This document shows, piece by piece, positions 47,356 to 58,568 of a stretch of DNA of 64,000 bases. Below the pieces are notes generated by a model. It had not been told where the DNA came from. It saw nothing but the letters and a program-made list of their open reading frames with translations, and made no database searches. The position numbers were made by a program, and so were the translations under genes. Origin of the DNA: Rhinopomastus cyanomelas (lineage: Eukaryota; Chordata; Aves; Bucerotiformes; Rhinopomastidae); contig VXBP01003672.1 of NCBI GenBank assembly GCA_013400115.1, positions 1 to 64,000 on the forward strand. The letters run 5' to 3'. Within the stretch, counting starts at the first letter, position 1, and each line of letters starts with the position of its first letter.

Positions 47356-47921
47356 AAAACAGGTTTCCTCCTCTACTATTGCTCTGAAATAAAATGTGGG
47401 ATAAGGCTTCCTATTATATTGGCCCTGATCAGCTTGTTGGATTGAAACGTCACATGATCTCTACTTCAGACAGCATCAAGTGAATCAACTGGATAATTTA
47501 GCATTCACTTCTGTAGTTCCTGGTTTTAGGTGGTACTTTTAGACTTTTTAAATGAAAATATAGATAGATATTTCCCATAAATAGAGGACAAAAAGAGACA
47601 ACGTGCATGGCAAGTTTCAGCCATTCTGAGTTTGGCGTAGCACAGTCATACCCCCCTTGTAACCAACACTTGCGAAGGAAAGGTGTGAACAACCTGTCAG
47701 GTGCAGCAGTCTTTGTTCGGGTCAGTTTATCCAATCACTGTAAAATGCTGCCATCTACTGGAACAGACTTCATTAACTATTAAAAGCCACTTTGAGACTG
47801 CCCAGCAGAAATAGGAATTCTCTTACTGTCAATTGAAAACAAGAAAATAATTATTTAATATGCCAAAACCTCAGCTTTTTTTTTTTTTTTTTTGGTCTTT
47901 AAGATCAACATTTAAGCTATT
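47356..47921. other. Unique DNA with a T18 run
   Basis: It holds an 18-nt poly(T) at 47876-47893. On the minus strand this would read as a poly(A), but no upstream AATAAA or processed transcript is recognisable. Confidence 0.5.
47876..47893. repeat. Poly(T) run, 18 nt
   Basis: An uninterrupted T18 run, the longest homopolymer I noticed in the window. Confidence 0.9.
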
Positions 47922-48253
47922 AGGGGCAGTTCTGGGCCCCTCAGTTCAAGAAGGACACAGAACTGCTGGAGAGAGTCCAGCACAGAGCCTCAAAAATGAT
48001 GAAGGAAGTGGAACATCTCTCTGATGAGGAAAGGCTGAGGGAGCTGGGTCTCTTCAGCTTGGAAAAAAGCAGCCTGAAGGGTGACCACATTAATGTTTAT
48101 AAATATGGAAAGGGCAAGTGTCAAGAGACATTTTAAAACCCACTTGGACGTGTTTCTGTGTGACTTGATCTATGTGATCCTGTCATGGCAGAGGGATTGG
48201 ACTGGATGATCTTTCAAGGTCCCTTCCCATCCCTAATGATTCTGTGATTCTGT
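47922..48253 (+). mobile_element. CR1 LINE with internal deletion
   Basis: It starts GGGGCAGTTCTGGGCCCC and ends ATTCTGTGATTCTGT. At about 48121-48130 the sequence jumps from GGGCAAGTGTCAAGAG straight to ACATTTTAAAACCCACTTGG. The same region of 57788-58198 has around 235 bp more. The short GAG shared at the break fits a microhomology deletion. Confidence 0.93.
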
Positions 48254-49439
48254 AATTTGCACAGGATGAGTGACTTCTGATGATAGAACAGTAAATACAG
48301 ACTAAAATAAAATTTTAGAGACTTTTAATCAGAAAGTATAATTTAAATTGAAATATGCAATACCTTCATTAGGAACTTATTTAATGCCAGTTAAACTCTG
48401 TCTTGATTTATACCCAAGAACCTCTATCCATCTTTGATGAAGGCAACTGAATCACTACGAAATTACCATCAAATATTTAGACATCCAGAGTAGAAATTTT
48501 GCAGTCAATTAACAACAGACAAAATCTTGCAGAAGTCACTGAAAATAGCATTTTAATAAAGTTGGAAGTCATTAAGCGGTAAAGATATGGACGTTAGATC
48601 CTGTGTTAGATGAACATTATCCTGTAGGTTGCCAGGTTTCGATACTTAATGCAGTATCATTTAGTCGTTTATCAAATACCAACAATATAGCAATTAATTT
48701 CAACTTACCCAAGCATTATACAGCATAAACTTAAGAATAACAACACTGAACTTTGGAATGAAACCAACCAGACCATTTCTTCAAGCAAAGCATAACTGAG
48801 AACTAAAGACGTTTTTAGAGAAGATGTAAAACCCTCTACAAACACCAAAACTTAGGGTTTCCTCAGTTTCTGTTTTACTGATAATGAAGAAGTAGGTACT
48901 GCACCTGTTTTATGTCTCCAAGTCTTTAAACACTGTTTATGTTGGGATCTGATCATTTGCTCTAATTAAGTGATCCTGTAATTGTATATTGTGTTTAGGT
49001 AATGAAATAAGTAATTAAATTGATTTTATTAATTGCTTCAAGGACAGACAAGTTTGTTTCTATGTCCTTAAGTAATAATTGCATTTCCTGCCTTAAAAAG
49101 AACATATTAACTGTTCCCGTGCCTTATGAAACCAGCTTAATATAACAAAAGAATGAGATGAGGAAGTGGCTAGAAACAACAGAAAGTCAAACCTGTTGGG
49201 CAATCAGGTCTCCTGCTGAGATGGATTGTGGTGACACAGCTGACTTAATATTGAAATCTCTCGTCTCTTCTGGCTATTGATTTGGAGAAAAGCTGAAGCA
49301 ACACAGATCTAAGCTGTAAAAGCCTGGTGAAGAGGTCCGCATATGAGGTGGAAATTGTGCCTCCCTTGTTGCTAACACTAACTGACACTGGTGACTGGGA
49401 GAGAGCGATAAGATTTGCTAGAGGGGAAGAAGAGTTATT
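48254..49439. other. AT-rich unique DNA, no gene seen
   Basis: No repeat or gene was recognised. No frame reaches 60 codons in this stretch. Confidence 0.5.
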
Positions 49440-49745
49440 ATACCAAAATAATTCTGTTTTGCCTCACTTGAGTCATCTTAACCAGTCTTGACAGAAGGAG
49501 CTTAGCACAGTTTACAGCTTAGAAGAGCAAACAGGAAGTGTTTGTGCTATTTCTTACAGATGGGAGGAACACTTGATGTACTGGGCAAGTCTGAACAGTT
49601 TATAACAAATGCGACTGGATTCTGACGCCACCGCTTTTGCTTTATATTAGGGAGTTATTGAGCTTCTTTATCCAAATCAAGATTAGGTAGCTCAGCCCAA
49701 GGCAATAAAGCCTAGATTTGCTCCAGTACGTTTCTGTCTGATCGT
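49440..49745 (+). mobile_element. Possible LTR 3' end (R-U5-like)
   Basis: A TATA-like TTTATATTAG (about 49640) is followed by CAATAAAGCC (about 49703) and a stretch ending CTGTCTGATCGTGACA (about 49747). This resembles the R-U5 end of avian ERVK-type LTRs. The 5' end and target duplication could not be placed and no internal sequence follows. Confidence 0.35.
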
Positions 49746-50213
49746 GACACCAGTAAATCAACATCTGTATTTCACAGAGAACAAAAAAAACCCCAAACAT
49801 TGAAAGCCTGCGTGGTTTATCAGAAAGTAGCTCAGTGACAGATACACAGAGCAGATTGCTTTATTCAACAAACAGCTCAAACTAAATTTGGGTGCAGAAT
49901 AATGATAATCTAGTACCATTTGTAGACATATTCAGACCAGCTGATTCCCTCTTTGAGGAAAGAAGATGCAAAAACCAAAACCAAACAAAAATCCCCCGTG
50001 AGGTCTGCTGTTCTCTGCTGATCTTTCCCTTTCAGGTCCTTCAGCCACCATCACAGCAAGAATCACTGGCAATGCCTTTTCATAGTGGGCGTGATAAATT
50101 TATCAGCGATTTCAGATTAGTCATGGGGTTACGGAGTGGTCTGACAGAACCCTTCCATAGCATTTAGCAATAGGTCTAATAACACTATGGCATCGTGGCC
50201 TGGATCACACACT
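49746..50213. other. Unique DNA, no gene seen
   Basis: A 91-codon plus-strand frame (49892-50167) has no motif and no matching splice context. Confidence 0.45.
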
Positions 50214-50384
50214 GGTGACCTAACATTACCACCATCAGCCAGACCATGGCACTAAGCAGCAGCATGACATCGTCATCTGTCCTTAAACACCTCCAGGCAT
50301 GGGGACTCCACAACTGCCTTGGGCAGTCCATTCCAGTGTCTGATCACTCTTTCCATGAGGAAGGGCTTCCTGACATTTTCTCAG
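50214..50384 (-). mobile_element. CR1 LINE fragment lacking its tail
   Basis: It contains AGACCATGGCACTAAGCAG and GGGCAGTCCATTCCAGTGTC of the 734-1190 subfamily. Both the tail octamers and about the last 40 bp of the 3' end are absent. It therefore lost its end after insertion, or was transferred as part of a larger rearrangement. Confidence 0.88.
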
Positions 50385-52870
50385 AGATTCTATGTCTTGA
50401 AAGTCCCCTGAACATTTCAAGTACTCTTTTAAAATTTCCTAACTTAATTAGAAGGCATGGCAGAGGCTTGTTTTATTTAGATCAAAGTTTTGGAAGCTGT
50501 GTGTTTACATTAAATATTTAAATCTGTCTGTATCAAGGAAAATCAACTTGACCTTACATCTTACTGAACACCTACAATTTAAATGGAGTTTCTTCTCAGT
50601 GTCTTTGAAAACAGTATTATAAGTCAGTTTTAGCACTCAATTTGAGGGATTTGAATTAATAATTACTGACTGTTGTTGACTTTCCCCCCTTCTCTAGTAG
50701 TTATCATTTGCATTTCTATTATTAATTTATTGTTTGCATTGCAACAGAACTTACTTCTCACTTCTCATGCCCAAAGATATTTTATATCAGTGCCTGTATT
50801 TATGACCTTTTTTCATCTTTTCATCTTGTTCTGGTAGTTATTTTTCATTCTTATATTATTAGAATATTTTGTCTAAATAGCTAAAACGAAGAGATTGTAA
50901 GAGAAACCATAATGTATTTTTAAGAATTTGGTTTCAGAAGTTGCAACAGAATGACTACCAAAACATTTTGATGTGTTAGTTCAGTAGTTCTTTAATCTCA
51001 AGTTCCTTTTACCTAAAATTTAAAATATGTTACGCTTTAGCAAAATTAGACTTAATATTTCACAGAAGATCAGGGCAATCTGAAATGGATCTGAGGGCAA
51101 TCTCACAACACTGAGTTTAGCAACGAACATCAAAAGCTAGCAGAGGTGACTTTCATACAAGACATTTTATGTTCTAGTGAATAGGAATCTGTAAACCTTT
51201 TATAGAAGAAAACATGACACCACATTGAAAGGTATGGATACTTATATATTTCTTTGATCCACTTCCCTTCAGATTATGAATATAGTCTGTTTAACAGTTT
51301 ATCTGATAAAAAACAAACATAAATTTAAATAAAGTACAAAACAAAATGTTTAGGAAAATATTGTAGGTGGGATAGGAAAAAATGCATGTCTTCCCCATTA
51401 TTTCTTGAGCATTTTTTTTCCTTACACAACCAAATACATAAAACAAGAGTGTGCTGACACAGTCTTTGATAATCAGTGCTATAAATTCTTTCCACCATTA
51501 ACAAAGGCTGGATCTCTGATATGAAGGTAACAGGTTAAATTTCCTGAGAAGGATTATACTTGCACTAGAAGAAATGTCTTAAAAGAGAGGAAAAATACAT
51601 CTTGTCATCCACTAAGCTCGCTGCAGCAAGCCATACAGTATCTCATGGCCAAATCAATGTCATGTGCGGTGAGATAACTAGGCACAGCACACCGGTAAGG
51701 TCACAAAGGCAGAAAACTTGCCTTTCCAGGCTTACTTCCCCTGTGTCCTGCCAAACTCTTCATAGCTCTGTCCTGCCACCAAACTGATTTTCTCTGCTTC
51801 CAAAATCTGGGCAAAAAAAATCTGGCTGTGCCTTTGTGCCAAGGGCCTTAAAGAATGTTTGTTCATCTTACTGCAAGTCACGTGTAACAGCACCATAGGG
51901 GAGATGGGGGATCAGCTCTGCTTACTTGACCACAAATCAGCGAGGTCTGGTAGAGTCTGGTATGTATCATCAAGAAGTGGCTCCACATACACTCTTAGCT
52001 GTGCTCCTCCCCAGAAAAGAGAGCTTCTCCTTCAAAAACAGAGGAGAAATGGAAGTTTCCCCAAAATGCTATGAAGTCTTGGCTTTCTGGCAGCACAGGG
52101 CTTCAGTTGAGCTCTTCTCCTCCACTTCTCATTGCACGCTTAGTAGGAACATGAATGAAGAAACACGTGCATGGCTTTGTAACTCAATGATAAGAAATTC
52201 ACCTACAAGAGAATATTGATGCTCCGATCCCTCCTTAAATTAATATTCAAATGTGTGATGCTATATATGCACTGAGATAATGACTGAAACACATCCCTAT
52301 TTCATGGTGAGGTCTCTAATTTCAATGCTATAGAGTGACACCTTTTGATAGTTAAATGAATATTGAATTAGCCTTTCTTCAGAAAGAATATAAATAAGGA
52401 CTCTTCTCGCTCTCCCACTGCTTTGGGATAGTAGTTTATAATGTAGAATATAGCTCTGGCAACAAGATAATTTCTCTAGGCAGAAGATCATCTGTTTCAC
52501 CAGATGCTTTCTAACCTATTGGACAAAAGGAGGAGTGCACAGAGGCAGAAACTGGGCATTTCACAATCATGTGTTTATTATATCTGTAGAGTGGTGCCTG
52601 GGAAAGCCTATAAGAAAAACTCTTGGAAGCAAGAAAATCAACACAAAGCTTGTACCTGATCAGACCTAGGAAGATGTCTCATGTCTCTTTTTATAGTCAA
52701 AATGGTGAGATAAGTTTTTGGTTACAGAGGCCATGAAGTGGGCAAAAAGCTGGCAGGACTTTATGGTTTGTGACACAAAGCTCAATTGCCACCCAATTAC
52801 TAAAGACATTCCAGTACTAGAGCTAGCACAGAGTCATTTTGTTCATTATTTAATTATTTCTTTCTCCCTC
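50385..52870. other. AT-rich unique DNA, no gene seen
   Basis: About 2.5 kb. The part 51600-52150 is less AT-rich and has frames of 61-97 codons (51602-51787, 51859-52074, 51926-52219) in different phases, none with a motif. Confidence 0.5.
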
Positions 52871-53385
52871 CTATACTGGGCACTGGGAAGACCTGTCCTC
52901 GAGTACTGGGGCCAGTTCAGGGCAACTCCCTTCCAGAAAGAGATTGAGGGGCTGGAGCAGGTCCAGAAGAGCCATGAGACTGGGGAAGGGACTGGAGGGA
53001 AAGTCTGATGAAGAGAGGCTGAGGGAGCTGCAGGTATTTAGCCTGGAGAATAGGAAACTCAGAGGGGACCTTGTCACTCTCTTCAACTCCCTGAAGTCTG
53101 GTGAGGATCAGGCTCTTCTCCCAGGCAACTAGCAAAAGGATAAGAAGACAGGACCTGGTTAGGTTGGATGTTAGAAGCCCTTCCTCATGGAAGAGTGATC
53201 AGACAGACACTGGAATGGACTGTCCAGGGCAGTGGTAGAGTCCCCATCCCTGGAGGTTTTTAAGAACAGACTGGATGTGGACCTTAGTGCTGTGTGTCTG
53301 GCTGATGTGGTAATGTTAGGTCCTGGGCTGGGCTGGATCACCTTAGAGATCTTTTCCAGCCTCAAAAATTCTGTGATTCTGTGAT
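52871..53385 (+). mobile_element. CR1 LINE, ~515 bp 3' end
   Basis: It starts CTATACTGGGCACTGGGAAG, which in intact copies codes for the LYSALVRP region. It passes GLEGKSDEERLRELQVFSLENRKLRGDLVTLFNSL (52944-53132 frame) and ends ATTCTGTGATTCTGTGATT. Frame breaks occur around 53140-53200. Confidence 0.95.
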
Positions 53386-53408
53386 TATCCTGGAGGCTGG
53401 GACAAAAT

Positions 53409-53466
53409 TCAGTCTCATCAAGTTCATGGATGATACCAAACTGGAGGAAGAAGTCAATACCAAGGA
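53409..53466 (+). mobile_element. Short CR1 RT fragment downstream of a CR1 tail
   Basis: It decodes to LIKFMDDTKLEEE, the motif C region of the CR1 reverse transcriptase with Met in place of Ala, as at 2975-2995. It lies only 24 bp after the 3' end of the preceding copy, so it cannot belong to that copy in normal order. It is cut on both sides. Confidence 0.7.
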
Positions 53467-54636
53467 GGTCACTTGTATATAATTTTTTTGTATTATCAAT
53501 CTATGAGACTAACAAAGAATGATAGAAAACACAGTTAGGGGTGTTTAAAGCACAACATGTTTCATTGCCAACTACTGCACTGAGACACCCAGGTAGCCAA
53601 CAGTAGGCTGAAAAGCACACTACATTCTACTCCTGAAATGTTCATTTCAATTCTTCTAGTATCAAAAATGTAAACAATCATATCAACTTTCAAATTTGAA
53701 GATCAGCTATGAAATTCCTCCCCAGAAACCATGCAAATATTATAGACTTCACCATGTCAAACTTTTTAAAAAATACCATGTTTGATCTTCTCAGCAGAGT
53801 AATTCTTTAAGGATTTGAGATTCAGCATGATTAATACCTAGCTGTACATCACTTTCTTTTGTAATCAATTACAATGTCTGGGAACTATTAAGTGTAGCTT
53901 ATGTGAATATTTCCTCATTTGAATCATTAGTTTTCCGTTCTGCGGATCAATTACAGTATCGTTAAACTGAAAGAAATCACTAAACAGATGCTTTGTCAAA
54001 TCTGTTGGAAAAAAAGTTAGCCATTCAGAAACACCTAAAGGCAGCTAATAATCCAAGCATTTTAAACAACAGCAAATAAGTCTGTATCTGATTAAATCCA
54101 GCAGGGGCATCTCTTTAAGGTTTGCAGTATGTGTCATTTCAACCACCGCAAACCAGCTCAACCGAAGATATTCTGATGAGCAGAGATAATTTATACATTA
54201 GAGGCTTTCTCCACTGTTATCTCTGAAATTCAAATTAACAGCTACGGCAAGCTGTACCGCTGGGATGTTACGCATCCATCTGACAATATGTGGGATACAG
54301 AAGTGTAAGCCTTATGAAGAAAATCACAGCAATTAAACCTTCAGTATGTCAACAGGAAAAAAAAAATCTAATTAGAACAGAAGCACTGTTTTATTTCAAG
54401 GATGTAGCTGGCATTATCACCATGGCTTTACTGAGAGACAGAAATACTGCACTCCTGTTTTATTCTGATGGCAACGTTGGCTGCTAAATCACATGCATTC
54501 TTCAGGCTATTTTCTGGAGTGGTGGAGATGTAAAAAGCTGTGGGGAAATCCATGGCATATATTCATACATTTGCACAAAGATTCATGAAAGTGTAATGAT
54601 ATTTCTTCAGAAAAATCAATTCAAAAGAAAAAATAC

Positions 54637-54679
54637 ACAAAAGGAAACAAAAAAAACCCTACCCCCCCCCCAAAAAAAA
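54637..54679. repeat. A- and C-rich low-complexity tract
   Basis: Runs of A and a C10 run (about 54662-54671) followed by A8. Confidence 0.8.
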
Positions 54680-55142
54680 GAAGTTAGAGGTACTGCTTTA
54701 TTGCTATAGCTACTGCAGTTTGGAGTAGTCAGCCTCTTTAGCTAAAATAAGTAAAACAAAGTTGAACAAGACCCACTACTGGATCAAAGACAAAAATTAT
54801 TTTCCATTTTCCCTCCATGAGAAGGAGTTTTATCTAAGTCGGAGCAACCAGCCCATACCCTTTGCTATCTGCACTTGGGGTTGTTCAGAGTCTGTACAAC
54901 AAACCTATTTCTTGGCACTTACATAACTCAGTTTGTGGAGGTTTTCCAAGTATTTTCAAGTTTCACTTAATTCCACTTAAAACATCTGCATATTGAGGCA
55001 ATTCTGCCCCAAGAGAAATCTTTGTTTTCTACTTTTTCCTTGAATGAAGGGCTCCACTGTGATACTGCAAAGTATCAGCTGTGAGATGCTTCCATAACAG
55101 TAAGCATGATTGTGGTATTGATTACTTTAATCACTATGCACA

Positions 55143-55201
55143 GGCATTAATATTCTTCTGAAATAAATGTTCTGGGCATTAATATTCTTCTGAAATAAAT
55201 G
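55143..55201. repeat. Direct duplication of a 27-bp unit
   Basis: The 27-bp unit beginning GGCATTAATATTC and ending AAATAAATG occurs at 55143-55169 and again at 55175-55201 without a mismatch. The period is 32 bp, with TTCTG in between. Confidence 0.95.
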
Positions 55202-55304
55202 GAGGTACAACTCATGTGCATTTCTACGGATTATATAAAATAAACAAATACATATATCCTTCCCTTTCAGTAAATAAAACAACTAATTTTCTAAACCATC
55301 TACT

Positions 55305-56428
55305 CAGAATCACAGAATCACTCACTCTGGTTGGAAAAGACCCCGAGGATCATCGAGTCCAACCATCTACCCTGCCTTACAAGTTCACCCCTAAACCAGA
55401 TCCCTCAACACCTCATCCAAACGAACTATAAACACATCCAGGGATGGCGACACAACCACCTCCCTGGGAAGCCCATTCCAGTGCCTGACCACCATTTCTG
55501 TGAAAAAGTTTTTCCTAATATTAATTCTAAACCTACTCTTATGTAACTTGAACCCATTCCCCCTTGTTCTGTCACTAATTGCTTGTGAGAAGACACCAGC
55601 ACCAACCTCTCCATACATCCTTTCAGGTAGTTGTTGAGAGTGATGAGATCTCCTGTGATCCTATGATCCTCTCAGCTTCCTCTTCCTCAAACTAAAGCAC
55701 CCCAGCTCTTTCAGTCTTTCCTCATAACATTTATTCTCCAGGGCCCTTCACCAGCTTAGCTGCCCTCCTCTGCCCCTGCTCCACCACCTCCACATCTCTC
55801 TTGTATTGAGGTGCCCAAAACTGGACACAACACTCAAGATGTGGCCTCATCAGTGCCGAGTACAGGGGGACGATAACCTCCCTACTCCTGCACTTCACAC
55901 TATTTCTAATACAAGCCAGGATGCCATTGGCCTTCTTGGCCCCCTGGGCACACTGCTGGCTCATATTCATCTTCCTGTCCTTTAGAACACCCTTGTCCCT
56001 CTCTGCCAGATGGCCCTCCAGCCACACCTCCTCAAGCCTGTAGCATTGCAGGGGGTTGTTGTGGCCCAAGTCCACGACCTGGCACTTGGCCTTATTGAAG
56101 GTCCTACCATTAACATTGGTCCGTTGCTCCAATCTATCCAAGTCTCTCAGATGAGCCTCTGGCAGATGAACACTCCCACCTAACTTGGTGTCATCTGCAA
56201 ACTTACTAATGACACATTCTGTGTCTTTATTGAGATCTCAATGAAGATGTTAAACAGAGATGGTCCCAACACCGAGCCCTGAGGCACATCACTTGTGACA
56301 GGCTGCCAGCTGGATTTAACTCCATTAACCACCACTCTTTGGCCAGTCCACTCAACCAGTGTTTTATCCAGCAAACTGTGTGCTTGTCCAAGCCATGAGC
56401 AGCAGCTTATCAAGGAGAAAAGGTATCT
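55305..56428 (-). mobile_element. CR1 LINE, ~1.1 kb 3' half
   Basis: The longest continuous minus-strand copy. It begins CAGAATCACAGAATCACTCA and runs back past the thumb, motif C and SDVPQGSVLGP into the palm (QRVVVNGVKSSWQPVTS). At about 55654-55668 two ATCCTATG-like octamers interrupt the body (GTGATCCTATGATCCT). It is the same broad family as 16733-17471. Frames are broken at several points. Confidence 0.95.
55731..56413 (-). pseudogene. CR1 ORF2 fragments, palm to thumb
   Basis: Two open pieces on the minus strand. 56413-56180 carries QRVVVNGVKSSWQPVTSDVPQGSVLGPSLFN, where Asp replaces the usual Gly before VPQG. 56141-55731 (136 codons) starts MDRLEQRTNVNGRTFNKAKC and passes VIVPLYSALMRPHLECCVQFWAPQYKRD. 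The motif C region in between (about 56180-56220) has a frameshift. It is non-functional. Confidence 0.9.
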
Positions 56429-57631
56429 AGGTACAAGAAAGCAGAAAATTTATACACTATGTAGATCCTGCTGCAAGAGGGGTGCTAAAAATGTGGAAAT
56501 ACAGATTTTATGAATATTTAATGGGGAAAAAATTATGAATAAAGAACTTGATATATTAGAAACACATTCTCTTCTACATTACTGAAAGTGCCCATTAAGT
56601 GAATGTCACTGCAATGAAGAGTACAAAGTACAAAGCATCACCATGACCACGCACATGCATTCTACACCACAACAGTCTTTCTCAACAGCAGCTACTTCTG
56701 CTGCTGTGGATGCCTTTGCATCTATGAAATGCCCAGAAGACATTGCGATCTGCCCATGACATGGTAATTTAGAACATACTGTATGGTTCTTATATAATTC
56801 TTACCTATCAAAATAGTAGAAATCTCATAAATATATTTACTCAGCTTTTCTTTACAAACATCTAAGGTGGTTTTCATGTATCTTGTTTAAGCACCATGTC
56901 AGTACAGCCCAAGCACCATGGCAGTGCTGTAACCCAGCTTCTTGGGACTGGCTTGTTTGCTGCTTGGAGCCCTGTGCTTTCATATTTATACTGATAGTTG
57001 TACCTGAGAGATCTAATTTACAGCTGGCTCAGTCCTCACAACCTGCAGTCATTTTCTCAGCTTCTGTATAGAGAGTGCCCTCAGAGATACTTCTTAATTT
57101 AGGCAGGATACAATGTCTGCTCAACTCAAGTATTTACAGCCACCTATTCCCTGAGTAATACAGCCATGTAGTTCTAAAAATCAATCTATTAAAGCCTTGG
57201 GGAAGACAAAAAAATAGGCAACTTAAAATTCAACAAACCTATTCTTATGGACAAGTCCAGCTCCTATGCAGCTGTCCCTTGGGGACTGCGAAGTATTCTT
57301 CTTACATTCATTCACAATGGGTTTGGAGATAAATCCTTTCTATTGTACCTGGGGTCTCTTTACTAATAAGCAAATTACCATGTGAAAGAAGAAATACTAG
57401 TTAAACTTTCATCCTGTACCTGACTAAAACACAGACATCTCCACACAATGTAACTTGAAATGGGACTATACGTATCTCTCGCATTCATCAGCAAACTTTA
57501 CTACGTAAAACAGTGTGTATTTACGACAGAGCAGCTGCTAAGGAAGAGAACTTTCTTATAAGGTAATTCAATTAGGACATTTACTGGAAACATCTACTTT
57601 CAGCAGTGCCCAGTTTTTCCCAGGGGCAATG
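56429..57631. other. AT-rich unique DNA, no gene seen
   Basis: No repeat or gene was recognised. The 62-codon frame at 56883-57071 has no motif. Confidence 0.5.
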
Positions 57632-57775
57632 AGCGCAAACTAGAGACAGAAAGTTCTACCCAAACATACAGGAAAAACTTCTTTACATTGCAGGTGATGG
57701 AGCACTGGAAAAAGACTGTCCAGAGAGGCTGTGAGTTCTTCTTCCTCTGTAACCTTTTCTTGGAAGAGTCAAAAA
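57632..57775 (+). mobile_element. Old CR1 LINE body fragment
   Basis: CAGAAAGTTCTACCCAAACA, GAAAAACTTCTTTACATTGC and GATGGAGCACTGG are the CR1 stretch that codes for KFYLNMRKNFFTV...HWNRL in better copies. The 3' end is missing. About 12 bp further on, a minus-strand CR1 of another family starts, so the later copy may have landed near or inside it. Confidence 0.75.
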
Positions 57776-57787
57776 CTAGATTTTGGT

Positions 57788-58198
57788 ATCACAGAATCAC
57801 AGAACATTTGGCATTGGAAGGGATCACGAAAGATCATCTAGTCCGATCTCCCCATCACAGCAGGATCCCCTAGATCAAGTCACACAAGAACATGGCCAGG
57901 TAGGTTTTAAATGTCTCCAGAGAAGGAGAGTCCACAACCCACCCTGTAGAACCTGTTCCAGTGCTCCATCACCCTTGCTGGGAAGAAGACCCTTCTCACA
58001 TTTTTGTGGAACCTACCATGTTCTAGCTCACACTCGTTGACCCTTGTCCACTCATTGGATGCCACAGAGTAGAGCCTGGCTCCATCCTCTTAACACCCAC
58101 CCTTTCCATATTTATAAACATTAATGGAGTCACCTTTCAGTTTCCTTTTTTCAAAGCTCAAAAGACCCAGCTTCCTCAGCCTTTCCTCATCAGGGAGA
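57788..58198 (-). mobile_element. CR1 LINE, ~410 bp 3' end
   Basis: It begins ATCACAGAATCACAGAACATTT and continues to CCTTTCCTCATCAGGGAG. It has CACCCTTTCCATATTTATAAAC in common with 44942-45484 and 15743-16120. Confidence 0.94.
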
Positions 58199-58485
58199 AA
58201 CAACCAGATATTTAAAAGCTTTCTCTTCATCCAGCCTTCCTCCCAGGCTCAGCTTTCTCCTTCATGCCTGACTCTTCTGCCATTTAACTGAGATGTGTAG
58301 AGGGACAGGGAATGGAGGGTGTCACCAACCGGCCTATCAAGTACATACCAGAGAACTTCAGCACAAAAACTATGTTCATAACATCAACAAAATTAAGAAA
58401 GAATCTATTTTGAGGAATAATTAAGAGCCTGCAATGACAATGTCAGTTGCACAGATTTTGCTCAATGCTCTTGCTTCAGAGAACT

Positions 58486-58568
58486 ACAGAATGACTCGGG
58501 TTGGAAGGGACCTCCAAATGTCATCCAGTCCAACCCCCTTGCAGCAAGCAGGGACATTTTCAGCTAGG
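58486..58568 (-). mobile_element. Short CR1 LINE 3' end, other subfamily
   Basis: TACAGAATGACTCGGGTTGG and AACCCCCTTGCAGCAAGCAG belong to a CR1 group with wording distinct from all other copies here (GCAAGCAGGGACATTTTCAG). Only about 83 bp remain. Confidence 0.88.

Larger units (their letters stand above)
53467..55304. other. AT-rich unique DNA with simple repeats
   Basis: It includes a low-complexity A/C tract at 54637-54679 and a duplicated 27-bp unit at 55143-55201. The interval 54060-54320 has more CpG than its neighbours and no repeat signature. No gene was recognised. Confidence 0.5.

Noticed and set aside
47876..47893. T18 run as the tail of a minus-strand processed pseudogene
   Set aside because: No AATAAA or transcript-like sequence precedes it on the minus strand, and CR1 machinery does not normally copy poly(A) transcripts.
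10222..49206. Shared TGTTGGGCAATCAG at about 10222 and 49195
   Set aside because: Similarity ends right after the 14-mer. A match this short is expected by chance in a window of this size.
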